From the NCBI RefSeq assembly GCF_964340395.1, contig NC_135551.1:14512003-14576002 (forward strand): a DNA stretch of 64,000 bases. Reading direction: 5' to 3'. Every line of letters starts with the position of its first letter. Position 1 is the stretch's first letter. The position numbers were made by a program, and so were the translations under genes. The notes below the pieces were generated by a model. That model had not been told where the DNA came from, searched no databases, and saw only the letters and a list, made by a program, of their open reading frames with translations. Positions 47,346 to 60,423 of this stretch are shown here, piece by piece. This DNA is from Glandiceps talaboti. Its lineage: Eukaryota > Hemichordata > Enteropneusta > Spengelidae.

Positions 47346-48900
47346 GTTTTTATATAGTGCTTTCCCACTCTGTGCTCAAAATGCTTTTACAATTACATGT
47401 ATTACCCCTGACTCGGATCACATCGGCACAATGGCCCTTTATAATTCCTCAACTCCCTGGGGAGTGTATAGTCCATTGCAGCCTTTATAAGTGCATAGGA
47501 TTTGCTTCGCTTTTTGTCGTTTCTTTTCGAGTCTAGACCAAGATGGATTGTGTAGAGTCTTGACATAAAAAAAAATAATTTTACATCAACTTTATACATT
47601 TAATTTTAAGGCTTATGCCTGAATCTCCAAGATGGTTGCTGGCAGTTGGGAAGAATAAAGAAGCCGAGAAGGTCATCAGACAATTTGCCAAGTACAACAA
47701 AGTATCTCTTCCAGAGGACATCTTTGATGAGTCGTGGAAACCGAATGTTGAGGACGGCCCAAAGGTAAAAGTATTGGTCGGCGGTTAATGTCTTACTACC
47801 GTAATTATGTTTTCAAATACCACATCGTCTGACGTTAGGGAATTCTACACATCGATATCTTGAAACACTCGGACTTAACTCCAATTTCTTTTTTAGCAGC
47901 AAAATAGACCCAACATAGGGAAAAAAGGACATTTCTAATTATAAGGTTCTTCCTTACGCCTTTTTGTTTGTCTCTTTTCTCCGCTTGTGTTGTAGACTGC
48001 ACCCGCGTCAGGTTTTCGCTGAGGGCAGCTATGACTTTTGCACTGTGCTGTAAGTACGATAACAGTAAATAAGACCTGAAAATTATACTATCTGCATGGC
48101 ATCGTCGTCTCTGAAATGAGGATGCACTTACCGTTATCTTGATATTTTGATACATGTCTAGGATATAGAATGACTAGCATTGCAAATGCATAGCGTAATT
48201 TAAAGTTGAGAAAGGGGGATGTTTGTATTAATTCAAACTTATTATTAACGTGCACGTGCGGTGTGTTCTTTTGCTACGCAAAGGTGCCTTGACAGATTTG
48301 TAATGGTTTGATTCTCGTTTCGTTTCTAGGCTCCAGTAGTAGATGAACGTAAATATACCGCGCTTGATCTGTTCAGACTCCCTAACATGAGAAAAAAGAC
48401 CCTCATCATGTTCTACTGTTGGTAATGTAATTGTATTCAATCTAGATCTTTTTCAAGTGATTTATCAAGTGTCAAAGGAAAAGGACAACCACTACCTACG
48501 ACGAAAACTTTATCAACTGAAACGGGATGGAATGTTGCATGATATATGATGATAGTGATAATTAGTATGATTTTGTTGAGGCAGTTGCTCTGTTTCAATT
48601 GACTTGGTTTTCATTGTACACACAATTAAGGAACAGCATATATAATCTTCTTTATTCCCAGAAATATATATATACATATACATATATAACAATTCTACAA
48701 TATATGAAGTATTCAACTTGGGAAAGGGAGACGAAAAATAGTTGTCTTTGCAACTAGTCGAGTCCGTCCCCTTTTACAATCTTAGGGATTAGGAATTACT
48801 AATTACTGGGGCTGCTGGTCAAATTGAGTATATTGCAATATTGACAGAATAGAAAAAAATCATAAAGGATTTACAAAATACATTGTATAAATATAGGTGG

Positions 48901-48940
<40 letters not shown>

Positions 48941-49467
48941 CCACCAAACAAGCAAATACACAAATACAAAGAAACAACAAATGACCTACTTAAATATACA
49001 GACAAACGGTAATCAATCTCTATGAATATGAAGTATAACTAGTTTACAATGATTGGAGATAGTTTTTGAGCTCTGTTTGAAAATGACTTCTGCTATTTAT
49101 GTTGCGAATGTTGTAAGGGATGCTATTCCATAGTTTAGCACCTGCATACTTGACAGTGAACTGACCAGTCCTATGGTTTGCTTTTGGGATAGTAAGGTCG
49201 TTTCTGGCACTCTGTCGTGTTGTGAAGGAGTGTTTAATGGGAGTGAAAAAACCCTGAAAGGTATCCGGTAATCTGAGGTGCAAAACGTCATGAACGAGAA
49301 CGGCATAGGAGACTGTCAGCCAGCCATACATACATACATACATACATACATACATACATACATACATACATACATACTTGCATGCATGCATGCATGCATG
49401 CATACATACATACATACATACATACATACATACATACATAGATACATGTAGATTGATAGAAAGATAG

Positions 49468-49501
<34 letters not shown>

Positions 49502-49569
49502 GCAGGCAGACAGACAGACAGACAGACAGATTGGTGACTGACTTACAAATGGATGCCTGACAGACAGAC

Positions 49570-49612
<43 letters not shown>

Positions 49613-51880
49613 AGACTGAGAAATGGATGATTGACCGACACGGTTGGAAAACCTTATAGAAAGACCAGAAAATGTTCTAGGCTCATTGCATTCAGAAGTA
49701 ATGTCGTCAGTACAATGATATGGATGTTCTTACCAAGTCAATCCAAAATATGTTAGTCCTATTTTAAGCAGTTGACATGGAAGATATATGAGTTTATACT
49801 AATAATGTGATATGTAGACCCCAAAACATATATATAGGATAACATTTTATAGTGTCAAATTGCATGTTGTTGATAAGCTGATAGCCTTGTACTTAGAATG
49901 ACCCATATAGTCCTCTACAGTGAATGATCGGACAAGAGGACAATAACACAATTATGTGAGATGCAATAGGCCTTTCCAAAATTTCCCATGGTGGCGCTCT
50001 ACTTCCTGTCTGTGTGTACCTTAGGGGTATTTTCTTTGCCTGGGCCACCATTATCTTCAAGTTAGCATATTGTCACCAAATGATATACAGTGTAACCACA
50101 GTCCCTCTATCATTTAGACCAACAGTAAATATGGTTCTACAGAGCCAAGAATTCCATCTTTAAGGATTTTCAAATGAGCAAAATCGTTTGACTGTTTTTA
50201 CTATTTAATATTATAATATGGAAGTCATATACTTGTTTATATAGGATCATTGTTACGTTGGTGTACTACGGTCTGTCCTTCAATACATCCAATCTTGGTG
50301 GAGATGACTACATCAATTGCTTCCTAGCTGGCGCTGTTGAAGTCCCAGCATATGCTATCGGCATTGTTATGTTGGACATGAAGATATTAGGACGACGTTG
50401 GTCCATGTTTTACACTTACGTATTTGCCGGGATATGTTGTATTGGTGCAGCATTTGTACCCCCATGTGAGTACTCTTTGGTAATACTTCCACTACTAACT
50501 TTTCTTCAAGAAGAATACTAGTCACCTAGGGGGCCTCGTCAACACTACTTGAACGACATGAAGCGACATACCCTTTGGTTACTAGTATTTTGGGGCATTG
50601 AAAATGGTGGTCTTAGTTATAATGTGCACCCCTTGACTGTTTTGAATACATTGCCGAATACATTGCACATGGATATTTGTGTTGCCCCCTGATTGACCAT
50701 TTAAAGGCCCATGTTTCAATGCTATGTTGCCACATTTATCTTCTGTTCTGAACCAACTTGTTCTATGGCCCATCCAGACAACTGTTTCTCTCACCCAAAT
50801 TTTAATCAAAAATTGTAAGAAATGTGTATACTACCCTGTTCTTTAATCACCACTAGGTGGCGACCTTGTATGGTTGGGAATTACTCTGGCTATGCTGAGC
50901 AAGTTTTCAATCACGGCTTCCTTTGGTATAGTGTATGTGTACGCAGCTGAGCTGTTCCCCACTCCACTCAGGTAAGAACAGTTTGTGACATTTCTGAGAA
51001 GATAAACAAATAAGTACATGTGGCGTTGATTCTTACCATCATCTGACGCCACTATCTTAGTCTAAGCCATCATACATTATTCTCAAAGGATAACTGCTGA
51101 CGGGGAAATCTATTTACCTTGCACGCTCGCGAGAGTTTTCTTGACGATTATGCGCATGCGTTGTTTGAGTTTCCTCCATTTGAAATTCTGATACATCAAT
51201 TTAAACATATAGACAATGGACCTTGGCTCAAAACCTTTGTTTAAACTATATTGTAGGGAATATTTAAACGAGTTATCACTTCCAACATATACCGACATGT
51301 CGACAGCGAAAACATGGTTCCAGAGTGATTCAAAAGCGGAAACTCGGGTGGGGGCGCTTGAGAGTAATGATTTAATAAAATAGTATGGCAATGTTTTCTA
51401 TGTTAAAAGCCCCATCCTGAGATAGTATAGTCAACAAACAATTCTATGTTACGTAACTTTTTCGTCTAATGTCAGATTTGCGTACAAGAATACTGAGTAA
51501 AATATCTCTTATTGTAAACTTGTTTTTTGTTGAAATTACATTCTCGTTCACTGTTAACAGAGCCGTTGGAGTTGGTCTATGTTCTATGAGTGCTCGTATT
51601 GGTGGAATGTTAGCACCACAGATGTTGCTAATGGCAGATCTGTGGGCTAAACTGCCCCCTCTAGTGTTTGGTGTTGCTTCCATCATTGCTGGGGTGCTCA
51701 TTTTGCCGTTGCCAGAAACACGGGGAATCAACCTACCCGAAACATTGGAGGAAGGAGAGCAGTTTGGAAAGTAAGCAATTATTAATATCAAACAAAAGAA
51801 GGAACAAACAAACAAACAAAAATACATACAAACAGCCAGCCAGCCAAACCTACCAACCAACACACACTTGCACATATGCA

Positions 51881-51914
<34 letters not shown>

Positions 51915-53006
51915 TACATACATACATACATACATACATACATACATACATACATGCATACATACATAAAAACAAACAAACAAACAAACATAAAAACAAG
52001 CATGGTAAGTGGAAAGTTCATAAACTAGACCCCAGGCAGGGTACTATCATATACAGACTCTGTGTGAAAAGAAGCACAAAGGTGAGGTTGATATTACCTT
52101 AGCTGCTCTTGCTACCTCTCAATGACAAATAGAGTCCTTTTCTACACTGTAGCAGGTCTGCCGACCATTCAGGGAAAGACATCTTAAAGCCATGAGCTCC
52201 TCATCTCTTTAAGTGTGACACGAGAGTGGTATGTCAGCGGATATCATATTTCAAATAAAAAATGTACATCAAATTGTAAACTTATCATCCAACTGTTGTG
52301 TCACCACAAATCCTTTCGAATTTGTTTCCTCGAAAGGCAAGCTAAGATATTGGGTAGATTCCCTTAAAATTCTCCCGCATCGTTATGTTATCATTTTCAT
52401 GATATAGCTCAAGTAATGCCGGGATGCAAACATCCAGTGTCACACAGAAGTCAGTCCATTCCATATTGCATCGTATTCCACTCTCCCCCATTCGTGTTCT
52501 ATTATTTTGAACAAAGGAGACACCTTAAATGTTGAGATATAAATTATTATGACAACAAGTTAGTCTACATGTACACGATTTGTTTGTGTCTACCACAAGA
52601 AAATCACCTCAATGTGGCCAAATCCGTTACCTTTTCCGTCCACATGTTTGTGTAAATGTGGAATGTTCAATATGGAATAACAAATTGGGAATTTCAACAA
52701 ATGATTGACTTTGAATGGATATTTGAAATACAAATATACGCCATTCCCCGTCTTTCTTAACACATTATTTCTGCTGTGAAAACTGAAAGACGCACATTGC
52801 ATTGGCTCTTTGCCGATTTTATCCGATCCTTTTGCGTCCATCGAACTCCCTTGCCACTACACTCATTTACCCCACTGATTAATTCACTAATTTTCATTTT
52901 CAGGAAAAAGAAAAAGTTGAAAGCAAGCAATGGACATGCTGGATATGCAGAAGTTAAAAAATCAGATGAAAATGGGAAGGAGGAATTATCTCTACAGCGT
53001 TTGTAG
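41793..53006 (+). CDS. SLC22 family organic cation transporter-like protein, 10 coding exons, 587 aa
   Basis: Coding exons: 41793-42230, 44002-44108, 45307-45461, 46976-47144, 47611-47764, 48330-48421, 50245-50465, 50857-50971, 51561-51770, 52904-53006. All introns are GT-AG and all phases match, giving 1764 nt. The start MLQFDDVL with YQKFLLVL is typical of SLC22. TM1 lies at about 21-43. A large extracellular loop (about 44-145) has six Cys and four sequons (N67, N78, N103, N122). MFS/SLC22 signatures follow: DRCGRVFGF after TM2, TEIVGPSKRKFAG, PESPRWLL after TM6, LVYYGLSFNTSNLGGDDYIN, VEVPAY, GRRW, YVYAAELFPTPLR and LPETRGINLPETLEEGEQFG. It is a 12-TM plasma-membrane facilitator. The wording is closest to OCT/OCTN (organic cation, carnitine) rather than OAT members, but substrate is not decided. 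An acceptor 1 base before the ATG implies a 5' UTR exon upstream. Introns are full of transposons. Confidence 0.95.
42282..42410. repeat. (TGTTG)n / (TGTGG)n microsatellite in SLC22 intron 1
   Basis: Imperfect pentanucleotide array starting about 50 bp after the exon 1 donor. HHTTQHNTTQ frames are artefacts. Confidence 0.9.
42480..43010 (-). pseudogene. Decayed Mutator-like transposase fragment in SLC22 intron 1
   Basis: Minus-strand frames read, in family order but broken by frameshifts and stops: FELLQCFNVEC..., LNRKLVLGLRSIGKGRHAAV (about 42730-42790), KSSFFWGVPAPLS, then EFDEAAKEVRQLEIASGEIP and VAVSVDGAWISRG (about 42500-42620). This matches the metazoan Mutator-like transposase domain (N.R.v...r.iGkG...a..f...l..P.P, then aa.Evr.l, then vsvDG.W..RG). 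The similarity stops soon after the DG.W motif, so it is a fragment and cannot encode a working enzyme. Confidence 0.75.
44349..44557. mobile_element. Inverted-repeat element in SLC22 intron 2 (209 bp)
   Basis: TGCACCAAAATTTAATTAGC at the left, continuing TTACTAAAGCTTTCGCCAGG and TATCCACCATGGCTTCGTCA, is mirrored by TGATGAAGCCATGGTGGATA, CCTAGCGAAAGCTTTGGTAA and GCCAATTAAATTTTGGTGCA at the right. Arms are about 60 bp. Non-coding MITE-like element. Confidence 0.88.
44612..44963. mobile_element. MITE family D, copy 2, in SLC22 intron 2
   Basis: AAGTGGGCCATATGGATGAG...GATCATGGCTTACTACTTG at the left and GCCATGATCAAATTG...AAATACCCAATCCTCATCC + ATATGGTCACTT at the right. Same size class (352 bp) and interior (GTCTGTGTTTGTAACTCAAT) as 28476-28821. 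Confidence 0.9.
46110..46740. repeat. Low-complexity part of SLC22 intron 3: (ATTT)n then CA/ACAC-rich DNA
   Basis: A short ATTT run (46110-46135) precedes about 450 bp of CA-rich, G-poor sequence with ACACCACACC and CACAACA motifs. No gene. Confidence 0.6.
47289..47501 (-). mobile_element. 5'-truncated copy of the tRNA-derived SINE, antisense in SLC22 intron 4
   Basis: Reverse complement reads TCCTATGCACTTATAAAGGC, TGCAATGGACTATACACTCC, CAGGGAGTTGAGGAATTATA, GATCCGAGTCAGGGGTAAT and GAGCACAGAGTGGGAAAGCAC, and ends in (ATT)n (the AAT run 47291-47343 on +). It matches the 3' half of 17455-17820 and lacks the tRNA-like head. Confidence 0.9.
48899..49320 (-). mobile_element. LINE 3' fragment with (GTT)n tail in SLC22 intron 6
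   Basis: The minus-strand frame ending at 49044 reads IKHSFTTRQSARNDLTIPKA, GQFTVKYAGAKLWNSIPYNI and HFQTELKNYLQSL, then stop. This is a jockey/CR1-group reverse transcriptase C-terminus. A 3' UTR of about 100 bp and (GTT)n (AAC on +, 48901-48940) follow. The 5' break coincides with a (CATA)n array at 49320, like the SINE at 17.5 kb. Confidence 0.85.
49321..49612. repeat. (CATA)n then (CAGA)n microsatellites in SLC22 intron 6
   Basis: CATA/CATG array to about 49446, then CAGA arrays at about 49468-49530 and 49560-49612. Confidence 0.95.
51880..51968. repeat. (CA)n-(CATA)n microsatellite in SLC22 intron 9
   Basis: CA run to about 51911, then about 14 CATA units, then AAAC repeats. Confidence 0.95.
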
Positions 53007-55234
53007 AATGCATGGTGTTTCGGCAGCCCATTTATAGTAGCCTGAAAAAGTTAATCGACTCTCGCAAAACTTCGGAGCTTGTTCTGGGTTCTTTTGTTAG
53101 GATATTAAAAAGAAATGTATGGTGCATCACCATTTATCGACAATCTCAAATTTTACCAACATGACAGTAACCGGCGGCCTAAAATGAGTCAATTCTATTT
53201 GTTCTCTCTTTTAAAAGATTTTGCATAATTTGGTTTCTTCATTGTAACTCAAAACTGGTTGGATTTTTCTCGATCAAAAGTAATAGAAAAAGTTTCATTC
53301 TTTTATTTCCAAGCTCTACATACAGTGTTGAAATAATACTTTTTCTCGGTATAGGTACTACTTGAAAAATACTCATTTTATTTTTGTAAACTTAGAAGTC
53401 TCACTTACACCCTGCCTGTTTGGGGAATAGAGACTAGTGAACTAGTTTTAACCTCTTTCTCAGTATACGTACTCACCGATTTATTCATTGAAGAAGAATT
53501 TAATTTTAACCGAATTCTCTCAGGATATTCGACTATAGTGAGCATCCTTTCTTCATAATGTGTCAAGCTTGAAAAGTACTAGATATTTTGAAGCTTAGCC
53601 CACCCCAAAAAAAAAGAAAAGAAAAAAAGAATTGTTTCTGGTCAGGTCATTTTGTCTAAAGAGGTGCGACGATGCGAATTTTCTTCTTTTTTTTATTCTC
53701 AGCAAACTTGTCACTCAGTCTACTACTTATGGCAGTTACTGTCCTTTTTTTATTTAGTACTTTAGAGCAAGTGTGTATGTGGGGCAGATGTCATTTGCTT
53801 GTTCATGATTGCTCTGGAGTTGGCTTCACTGAAGCAGCAATTAATGTAGGGAAGGTTATTGTTGTGTTTCTCTGTAGATCTGAATACTGCATGGGCTGAA
53901 CAAACACGAAACAAAAGTCCAAGACGAAGGTAGTTTAAGTGATGCGTGCGCTGACCAGAAACAATTTTTTTTTTGCAGTCAGGACTATTTATAATTACCC
54001 TTTGATGGGAGTTAGACATCCAGAACATTTCATCTTGCCCATATCAAATGAGGTGACTGACTACGCAATGTGAATGTAAACATAAATTTGATCGATCTAT
54101 CGATTGATTGATTGATTGATGCATGGAAGTATGTAGGGGTATTACTTCTGTGATTGATGCGACTATGTGTATCGAATGAGTAACTGTTTTGTATGACGAG
54201 ACAAGAATGTCAAGTTGACCGATAGGTGGCGCACTCCCATTCTTATTACCAATTCGAGCTCGCCCATAAATTGCAGAGTTGAAACATTGGTTGATTTTTA
54301 TGTTATGTACATTTTATTGTTTTCCCATTGAGGTTAAAGATATTATTACAATAACGATGCATATCAATAACAGGAAATGTTATATGTAATTATAATTAGA
54401 TCGTCAAAGATCAGTTATTGCTGGATGCAACGAAATGTCCAATTAAAGATTTCTATTCTTTGTTATATATACCGTATCAAAATTATCAATATAAGGCATG
54501 ATCATAAGTAGTCACGGTCACTTTTAGACGACGTTATCGTACGCAGCTAGCTTTGCACGCATATGCATTGAAGAAAATTTCTTTGACTTGAAGAAATAGA
54601 TGGACTATTTTGAGGTTAAAATAGACAGGACATTTCATTTAAACATAAGAGAAAGTGTTTTTATCGACCACTTTTACGAATGGTAAACCTTCAAGCCTAC
54701 AGATAGAGGGTAGAGTATAGCAGCGCCTCCAGCGACAACATTTTACAAATTAGTTTTTCATTTGTTTGAAAATGTACATTTTGCGTGCTTTCGGATGGAG
54801 TTAATTAAGTTACAGGCAAACCAAGATGAACACAAACTAAGCCAATAGTTGGAACGCGTTGTTAATAGCTGTCCGTGAACGTTGATGTACTTACACTCTC
54901 AGTAGGGTGATAGCGATTTCTTTCCTCAAGTAACCGCATATACCTCATCACCCGGTGTACATATTTACACTATCTTGATTACAGGGTACATGCATTTATA
55001 TCCACATAACTATTGTACTACTATCACCCCCTCCCCCCCCACCGTGTGACGCAACAACATTGGTTTTAGGTTGTGTCTAAAGTTGGTCGATAGTTTGCCT
55101 TCCATAATAATGTATTTTTGTACTTCCATATATTTTGATATGGTATTTAAATTTACGTCTACACTTTGAAATAGTGTATCGGATCAAAATACATACAAGA
55201 CTGGAAAGTATACAATACAAATATCAATAATAAA
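53007..55234 (+). other. SLC22 3' UTR and downstream region
   Basis: Candidate polyadenylation signals are ATTAAA at 54442-54447 and AATAAA at 55229-55234. I cannot say which is used. A (GATT)n run at about 54098-54120 may be a LINE tail remnant. The open frame at 53672-53899 shows no family features. Confidence 0.45.
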
Positions 55235-56200
55235 TAGTTTATTTTTCAAGGCGTTAAGGTTTATATATTGTGTATTAGAGAAATACGTACATAGAATTTT
55301 CATCCAAAAAGCACTCGTTGATAAATAAGAAGCAACTAAATAAATGTCACAATATAAAATGTGGAAAAAAAAAAATATTTGATTAATTTGATGAGGCCTA
55401 AACTAATACTGTGATTTGATTACGTTCAATTTAAGAATAGAAAGGTAGATTTTTATTTTATTTTTTAAAATATATATTTTTTTCGTATGCGAGTGTCTAG
55501 TTCAGGTAGTTATGTTTTCCCATTGTTTTCCATATGGTCTCTGTGTTATTGGTTTCTTCCCATCAGATATACAGCCATTACAGAATGGAAGAACAGTTTT
55601 ATATTGTCTTTTTTTTTTTTTTTAAATTGATGTCGCTTTCTGCATCCATTATTTCTTGCTAGAATTCACAATTTCGTGGTTTTATTATTTTTTTTCTCGA
55701 ATACGTAAACAAGACTTGTAGGATCGGTAGTGAAAAACTAGGTGGGGGGTCGGGTAACCGTAACCAACAATTTTCTTTAGGCCGAAAGGCATTTTTGAAA
55801 GAAACGTAAAGGTAATTAACATTTACATGCACACATTTATTTGATGGCATATTGTTTGCATACTTTCGAAGTTTTCTCTTTCTGCCACGATCACGACTAA
55901 TAAATGCCTCCATGAGGTGATCTATTTCATATTCGGTGAATATATATTTTGATAAATGAAATATATACATGTTACTTTCATACTAATTTAGCTAAGATGG
56001 TGCTTAATGATATGCTAATTACATTATATTACTGTACTTTATAGTTTTGTACTCGCACACGCGTACTGCAGCTATTTTGATCTTCCAGTATTTTTTCCAT
56101 ATATCAGTCATTTGGGAAAGATGACACTCAAAATGGGAATAAATCTTTAATTTAACTATTTTGTTGTTGAAATTTTCATTTTCATTTGTGTGTACATGTA

Positions 56201-56290
56201 TGTATGTATGTATGTATGTATGTATGTATGTATGTATGTATGTATGTATGTATGTATGTATGTATATATGTATGTATGTACGTACGTGTG
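56201..56290. repeat. (TATG)n microsatellite
   Basis: About 20 units ending in GTAC/GTGT variants. Confidence 0.95.
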
Positions 56291-56514
56291 TGTGTGTGAA
56301 GAAGGTGGATATTCATGATTATGTACACGCATTTCACTACGTGACCTTTAATTTGTTGACCTGCTTAGTGTACACAAACCAGAAAAAAGAACACAAAAGA
56401 GAACATCAAAAGTACGATTTTGCAACAATTGCCTCATATTTGAATTAAAACCACACGCACACATACACACACTTATATATATACAACTGTCTGTCTCCCT
56501 CCCCCCTCTCAATC

Positions 56515-56666
<152 letters not shown>

Positions 56667-58764
56667 TTCATCTTCATTTATATTCAAGGTCACATGTTTG
56701 AATGTCATTGTTGTAAGTTATGCCAAATTAAGGGCGCTTTGAACTTGAGAGCAGAGACTGTGGTACACTTGCCAATAATAGCGACGCTTTCGACATTTTA
56801 GTGCACGCAGATTAAGTTATAGCATCGAACTACAAAACTCCTTTTGTTCGGGTAGCTTTTAATCTACAGTACAGCAAAATTCTGCCCAAACTAACAAACA
56901 AGCAAACCAATCAACCAACCAACAAACAAACAAACAAACACACAAAACAAGTATACAGTATAATACATATAGCAAACTACTGCACTGAATGAACCAATAA
57001 AACACGCCATCCGTATTGACATATAAGTACCTTTAGAGTCTTTTCACAAAGAATTAATCAATTCTACTATACTCCAGTGTTTTTTCAAAAGCCATCAAAT
57101 ATCGTCCATGTGTGTTGCGTTGATCAGACTTACTGGTATCTGTGAAAATATTTAGACATACCTACACTGTGAACTATAACCACATCGGTTTAGTTTGAAC
57201 AAGTAGTATATACACGGTGATACTAATTGTGACGTATTGGCTTTATTTGTTGACGAACAACCGTACTTATTTACCCAAAAGCATCACATGCTGGTACATT
57301 GAATCTCGAGAGACCTGTATCGTAGTCAATATGGATTTGGTCTGCCGACAATAGCTATGATATATATATATATATATTATGATTACTATATTCATTTTCC
57401 TTTCAATTCAATGAAAGCATTCTATGCTGATAACGATAACTACTATTATGTTATTGTATGGGTGGGGGAAATATAACGAGCGACGTGAATTCATACAATG
57501 TTTATACGCCATGGTAGGGTACATCGGGTGATAATGAAAGTCCACCAATAATTGTAGTCGGATCATCAATTTCCATGACTCCGTAGTACGTGTTTGTTCT
57601 CTAGTTGCGAAATCGCATCGTCTACTTTCAAAGCCTGCGCAACTCAAAGTGTGTGTACACGTATTTATACTGACAGCTGGGAATTATGTTAAGATATATT
57701 ACATCTACCTATATGTCCACCCACCCACCAATCCATCCATCCATCCATCCTTCCTTCCATCCATCCACTCACTCATCCCTCCATCTACCCATTCCACCAC
57801 AGACTACATAGGAGGCATACAATAATGTTGTCTTTCGCAGAGACTCGAGGCAATGCAGCATGGTAACCAGTGACTTTATCGAGGCATGATACCCCAATTT
57901 TCAGTACACACAATCCAACGACGGCGTTAGACATCCATCCCCATACCGTATCATCCATATTTTAATATGCACAATTTAACTGCCGAATATTCTACTACTA
58001 TGTAACTTTAAATTACTGTCAATGTACACTTCCTGCTTCCAAGTCAGGTCACTGGTGCGATTAGCTCTAATAAACTAAAGTATAGTTTTCACGGTGATTT
58101 AATTATTCTGTTTTTGTTGATTTTCCTTATTTTCACCAATGATATCACATGAAATAAACATTACTCTCGAAGTTAATCAAATGTTAAATACACATTCACG
58201 ACATGCCGTATTCATTCAGAAAACTCAAGCTTGTTTAGACGCATATACGAAAACCCTCAACAATGTAGTCACACAGATTCAACACACTTTTATATTACCT
58301 GCACGACCTACTGAAGTACCAGGTTATCTATATAAACACAAACATACCTTGTACGAATGTACCGTCACTTTTTGTAATTAGCGTATGTACCTGTTGGACG
58401 TAACAACAAAATTTGTAGTCAACCGTGCTAAGTTATAACCAGCAATGTTATATTACACACTTTATGGTCCTTCAAGATTGTATGCATACCCACTAAATTC
58501 TGAACAGCTAACAAAATAAACTATCCCAAGTAGGTGAAATTTATTATTTATTGATTTCAGGACTAAATAACGACAATATACAGGCACACAGTGTTTGTGT
58601 GTAGTTGGTGAACCTTCACTTTAAATCCATCACGATATTGTAATTTTTATGGATTTACAAATTCATCAATGCATATTCTCTGGGAAGGGAAATTCCTAGG
58701 TAAACCTACTTGAATATGTGAACCATCTGTGAAACATAAATCATTATTTATGGTTAGGGTGAAA

Positions 58765-58873
58765 TATAAGAAGCTCTGTTTGCAACCAATCTAGACACAT
58801 ACAATTTCACCCAACCACACGGGAAAAGGAGGGAGCCTAAAGATTGTATAGGAAAGATTGCAGTGTTCTGCTG
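58765..58873 (+). promoter_or_regulatory. Probable promoter and non-coding exon 1 of the C1q-domain gene
   Basis: A TATA-like TATAAG at 58765-58770 is followed by about 100 bp ending in a near-consensus donor CTG|GTAAGT (exon end 58873). The matching acceptor GATTTTAG ends at 59465, just 7 bases before the CDS ATG, giving a 592-bp intron in the 5' UTR. The transcription start (about 58795) is inferred from TATA spacing. Confidence 0.5.
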
Positions 58874-59472
58874 GTAAGTACATTTGAAATAACTTTATGG
58901 CCTTTTGATTATGTCTGTCTGACTGTTTGTTGCATTTGTCTAGCTATTAGCCTGTCCACTGTCTGCCAGTCTCTTGGTCTACTAGACTGAGTGACTGACT
59001 TTATTTCTCCCATCCGTCCCTTTCTCAGGTTTCCTCTATAGTTTATGTTCTCATTTGATTCCTTATCAAGGAGAGGAAAATGGTCAAAATCAACACCTGC
59101 ATATTACTTTTATTAATAATGACAAGGGATAGCTTAAATTGACAATCGTGCACCTCACCATATATTTATTTATATACATTGGTACTTGAATTTAGGCAGA
59201 GTAATATAATGGATTCGGTCGCCGGCTGAAAATTGAAACGAATAAACTTACGCAGAGGAACGGGAAGGGAACGAGATCACCATATATGTTTGATAAACTC
59301 GATTTCAGGAAAGTGAAGACTCTGTGTGATGAAATACGTAGGAAAATACATAGAATACGTGTTAGCAATGCCTTTAAACAAATGTATTTATGAATTTAGA
59401 GGAACTTACAAATTATAGTACTTTTGACCATTTGTAGCTAACCATCTACTTCTTTTCGATTTTAGACTCACC

Positions 59473-60423
59473 ATGAAGTTACTCGTGATAGGACTAGTCC
59501 TGTTTGGTCTGTACTGCAGTGGTGATGCTCTCAAACTAGACCTGCAAGGCCCAGATATTCGACATGTTGACGACCAAATCAGTGACCTCGAGGTTCAGCT
59601 TAGATCTATAGACACCATGGGTGAATTAGAAGACGTAGAAGATGATATAAAGAAAGATAGAGACATTGCTAATGAGATAGATTTAGCCAGTGATGAAGTT
59701 AGAGAGAAACGGTTCTTTGGACTGTGGAAGAAACCATCAGGATGCAAGGGAAACTGCAAAGGAGGAGGAGGAGGGGGAGGAGGAGGGAGCTGTCCACCTG
59801 GTCCACCAGGCCGACCTGGTCCACCTGGTCAGAAAGGTTGCAGAGGACAAACTGGACAGACTGGACAAAAGGGATCGAAAGGGCCTACAGGTCCTCGAGG
59901 CCCCAGTGGTCCTAAAGGTCCTGCTGGGTCTAATGGTCAAAAGGGTCTTCCTGGTCCAAAAGGACCGCCTGGTTCCCGAGGCCAACCTGGTGCCCCTGGC
60001 AAGTCGTGTGACTGCACCAAAAAGGAGTCAGCATTCACTGGAATACGAACATGCAACGCCTGTGGATTCAAGAATGGTCAAATAATTCATTTCAGCAAAG
60101 CGTTGACCAACATTGGGGGTAATTTCAAGTACCAGAATGGAAAATTCACATGCAAGTATCCAGGAACCTACTTCTTCACCTTCAACGCCAGAAAGCCAAA
60201 AACAGAAACCACTGTCCAGGTAGATTTGGAGTTAAACGGCACGACCCAAGTTTCAATCCATGAAACTGATGATCAACGCCAACATGGCGACACTGGCAGT
60301 GTTAGCTGTATTCTCAATCTTAAGCAAGGCGATCAAGTCTACTTAAGATTAGTTCTTGGAAGCTCACTGGAGGTTGGAACCAACAAACCCATTACTTTCT
60401 CCGGCTACCTTATGTTTGCATAG
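59473..60423 (+). CDS. Secreted collagen-like C1q-domain protein, 316 aa
   Basis: Signal peptide about 1-19 ([19 protein letters not shown]). An acidic, heptad-like segment follows (about 29-76), then a furin-type REKR at 77-80, a Cys-flanked run of nine glycines (97-105), and a collagen-like Gly-X-Y stretch at about 109-177 (about 23 triplets). The C1q globular domain is about 185-316: [57 protein letters not shown] and ending in FSGYLMFA. Length and architecture match C1q/TNF-related and C1q-like secreted proteins, which trimerise through the C1q domain and act in innate recognition or extracellular matrix. Many invertebrates have expanded families of these. Which role applies here is unknown. 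The CDS is in one exon. The start is the first Met, with a CACCATGA context. Confidence 0.95.
   Translation: MKLLVIGLVLFGLYCSGDALKLDLQGPDIRHVDDQISDLEVQLRSIDTMGELEDVEDDIKKDRDIANEIDLASDEVREKRFFGLWKKPSGCKGNCKGGGGGGGGGSCPPGPPGRPGPPGQKGCRGQTGQTGQKGSKGPTGPRGPSGPKGPAGSNGQKGLPGPKGPPGSRGQPGAPGKSCDCTKKESAFTGIRTCNACGFKNGQIIHFSKALTNIGGNFKYQNGKFTCKYPGTYFFTFNARKPKTETTVQVDLELNGTTQVSIHETDDQRQHGDTGSVSCILNLKQGDQVYLRLVLGSSLEVGTNKPITFSGYLMFA

Noticed and set aside
53672-53899. 75-codon hydrophobic frame after the SLC22 stop
   Set aside because: It arises from T-rich 3' UTR sequence, with no family match or separate promoter.
58139-58381. 80-codon frame upstream of the C1q gene
   Set aside because: No signal peptide, domain or splice context. 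Probably chance.
59690-60085. Overlapping 131-codon frame and an antisense frame over the collagen region
   Set aside because: Shadows of the Gly-X-Y codon periodicity. The collagen/C1q frame has signal peptide and domain support.
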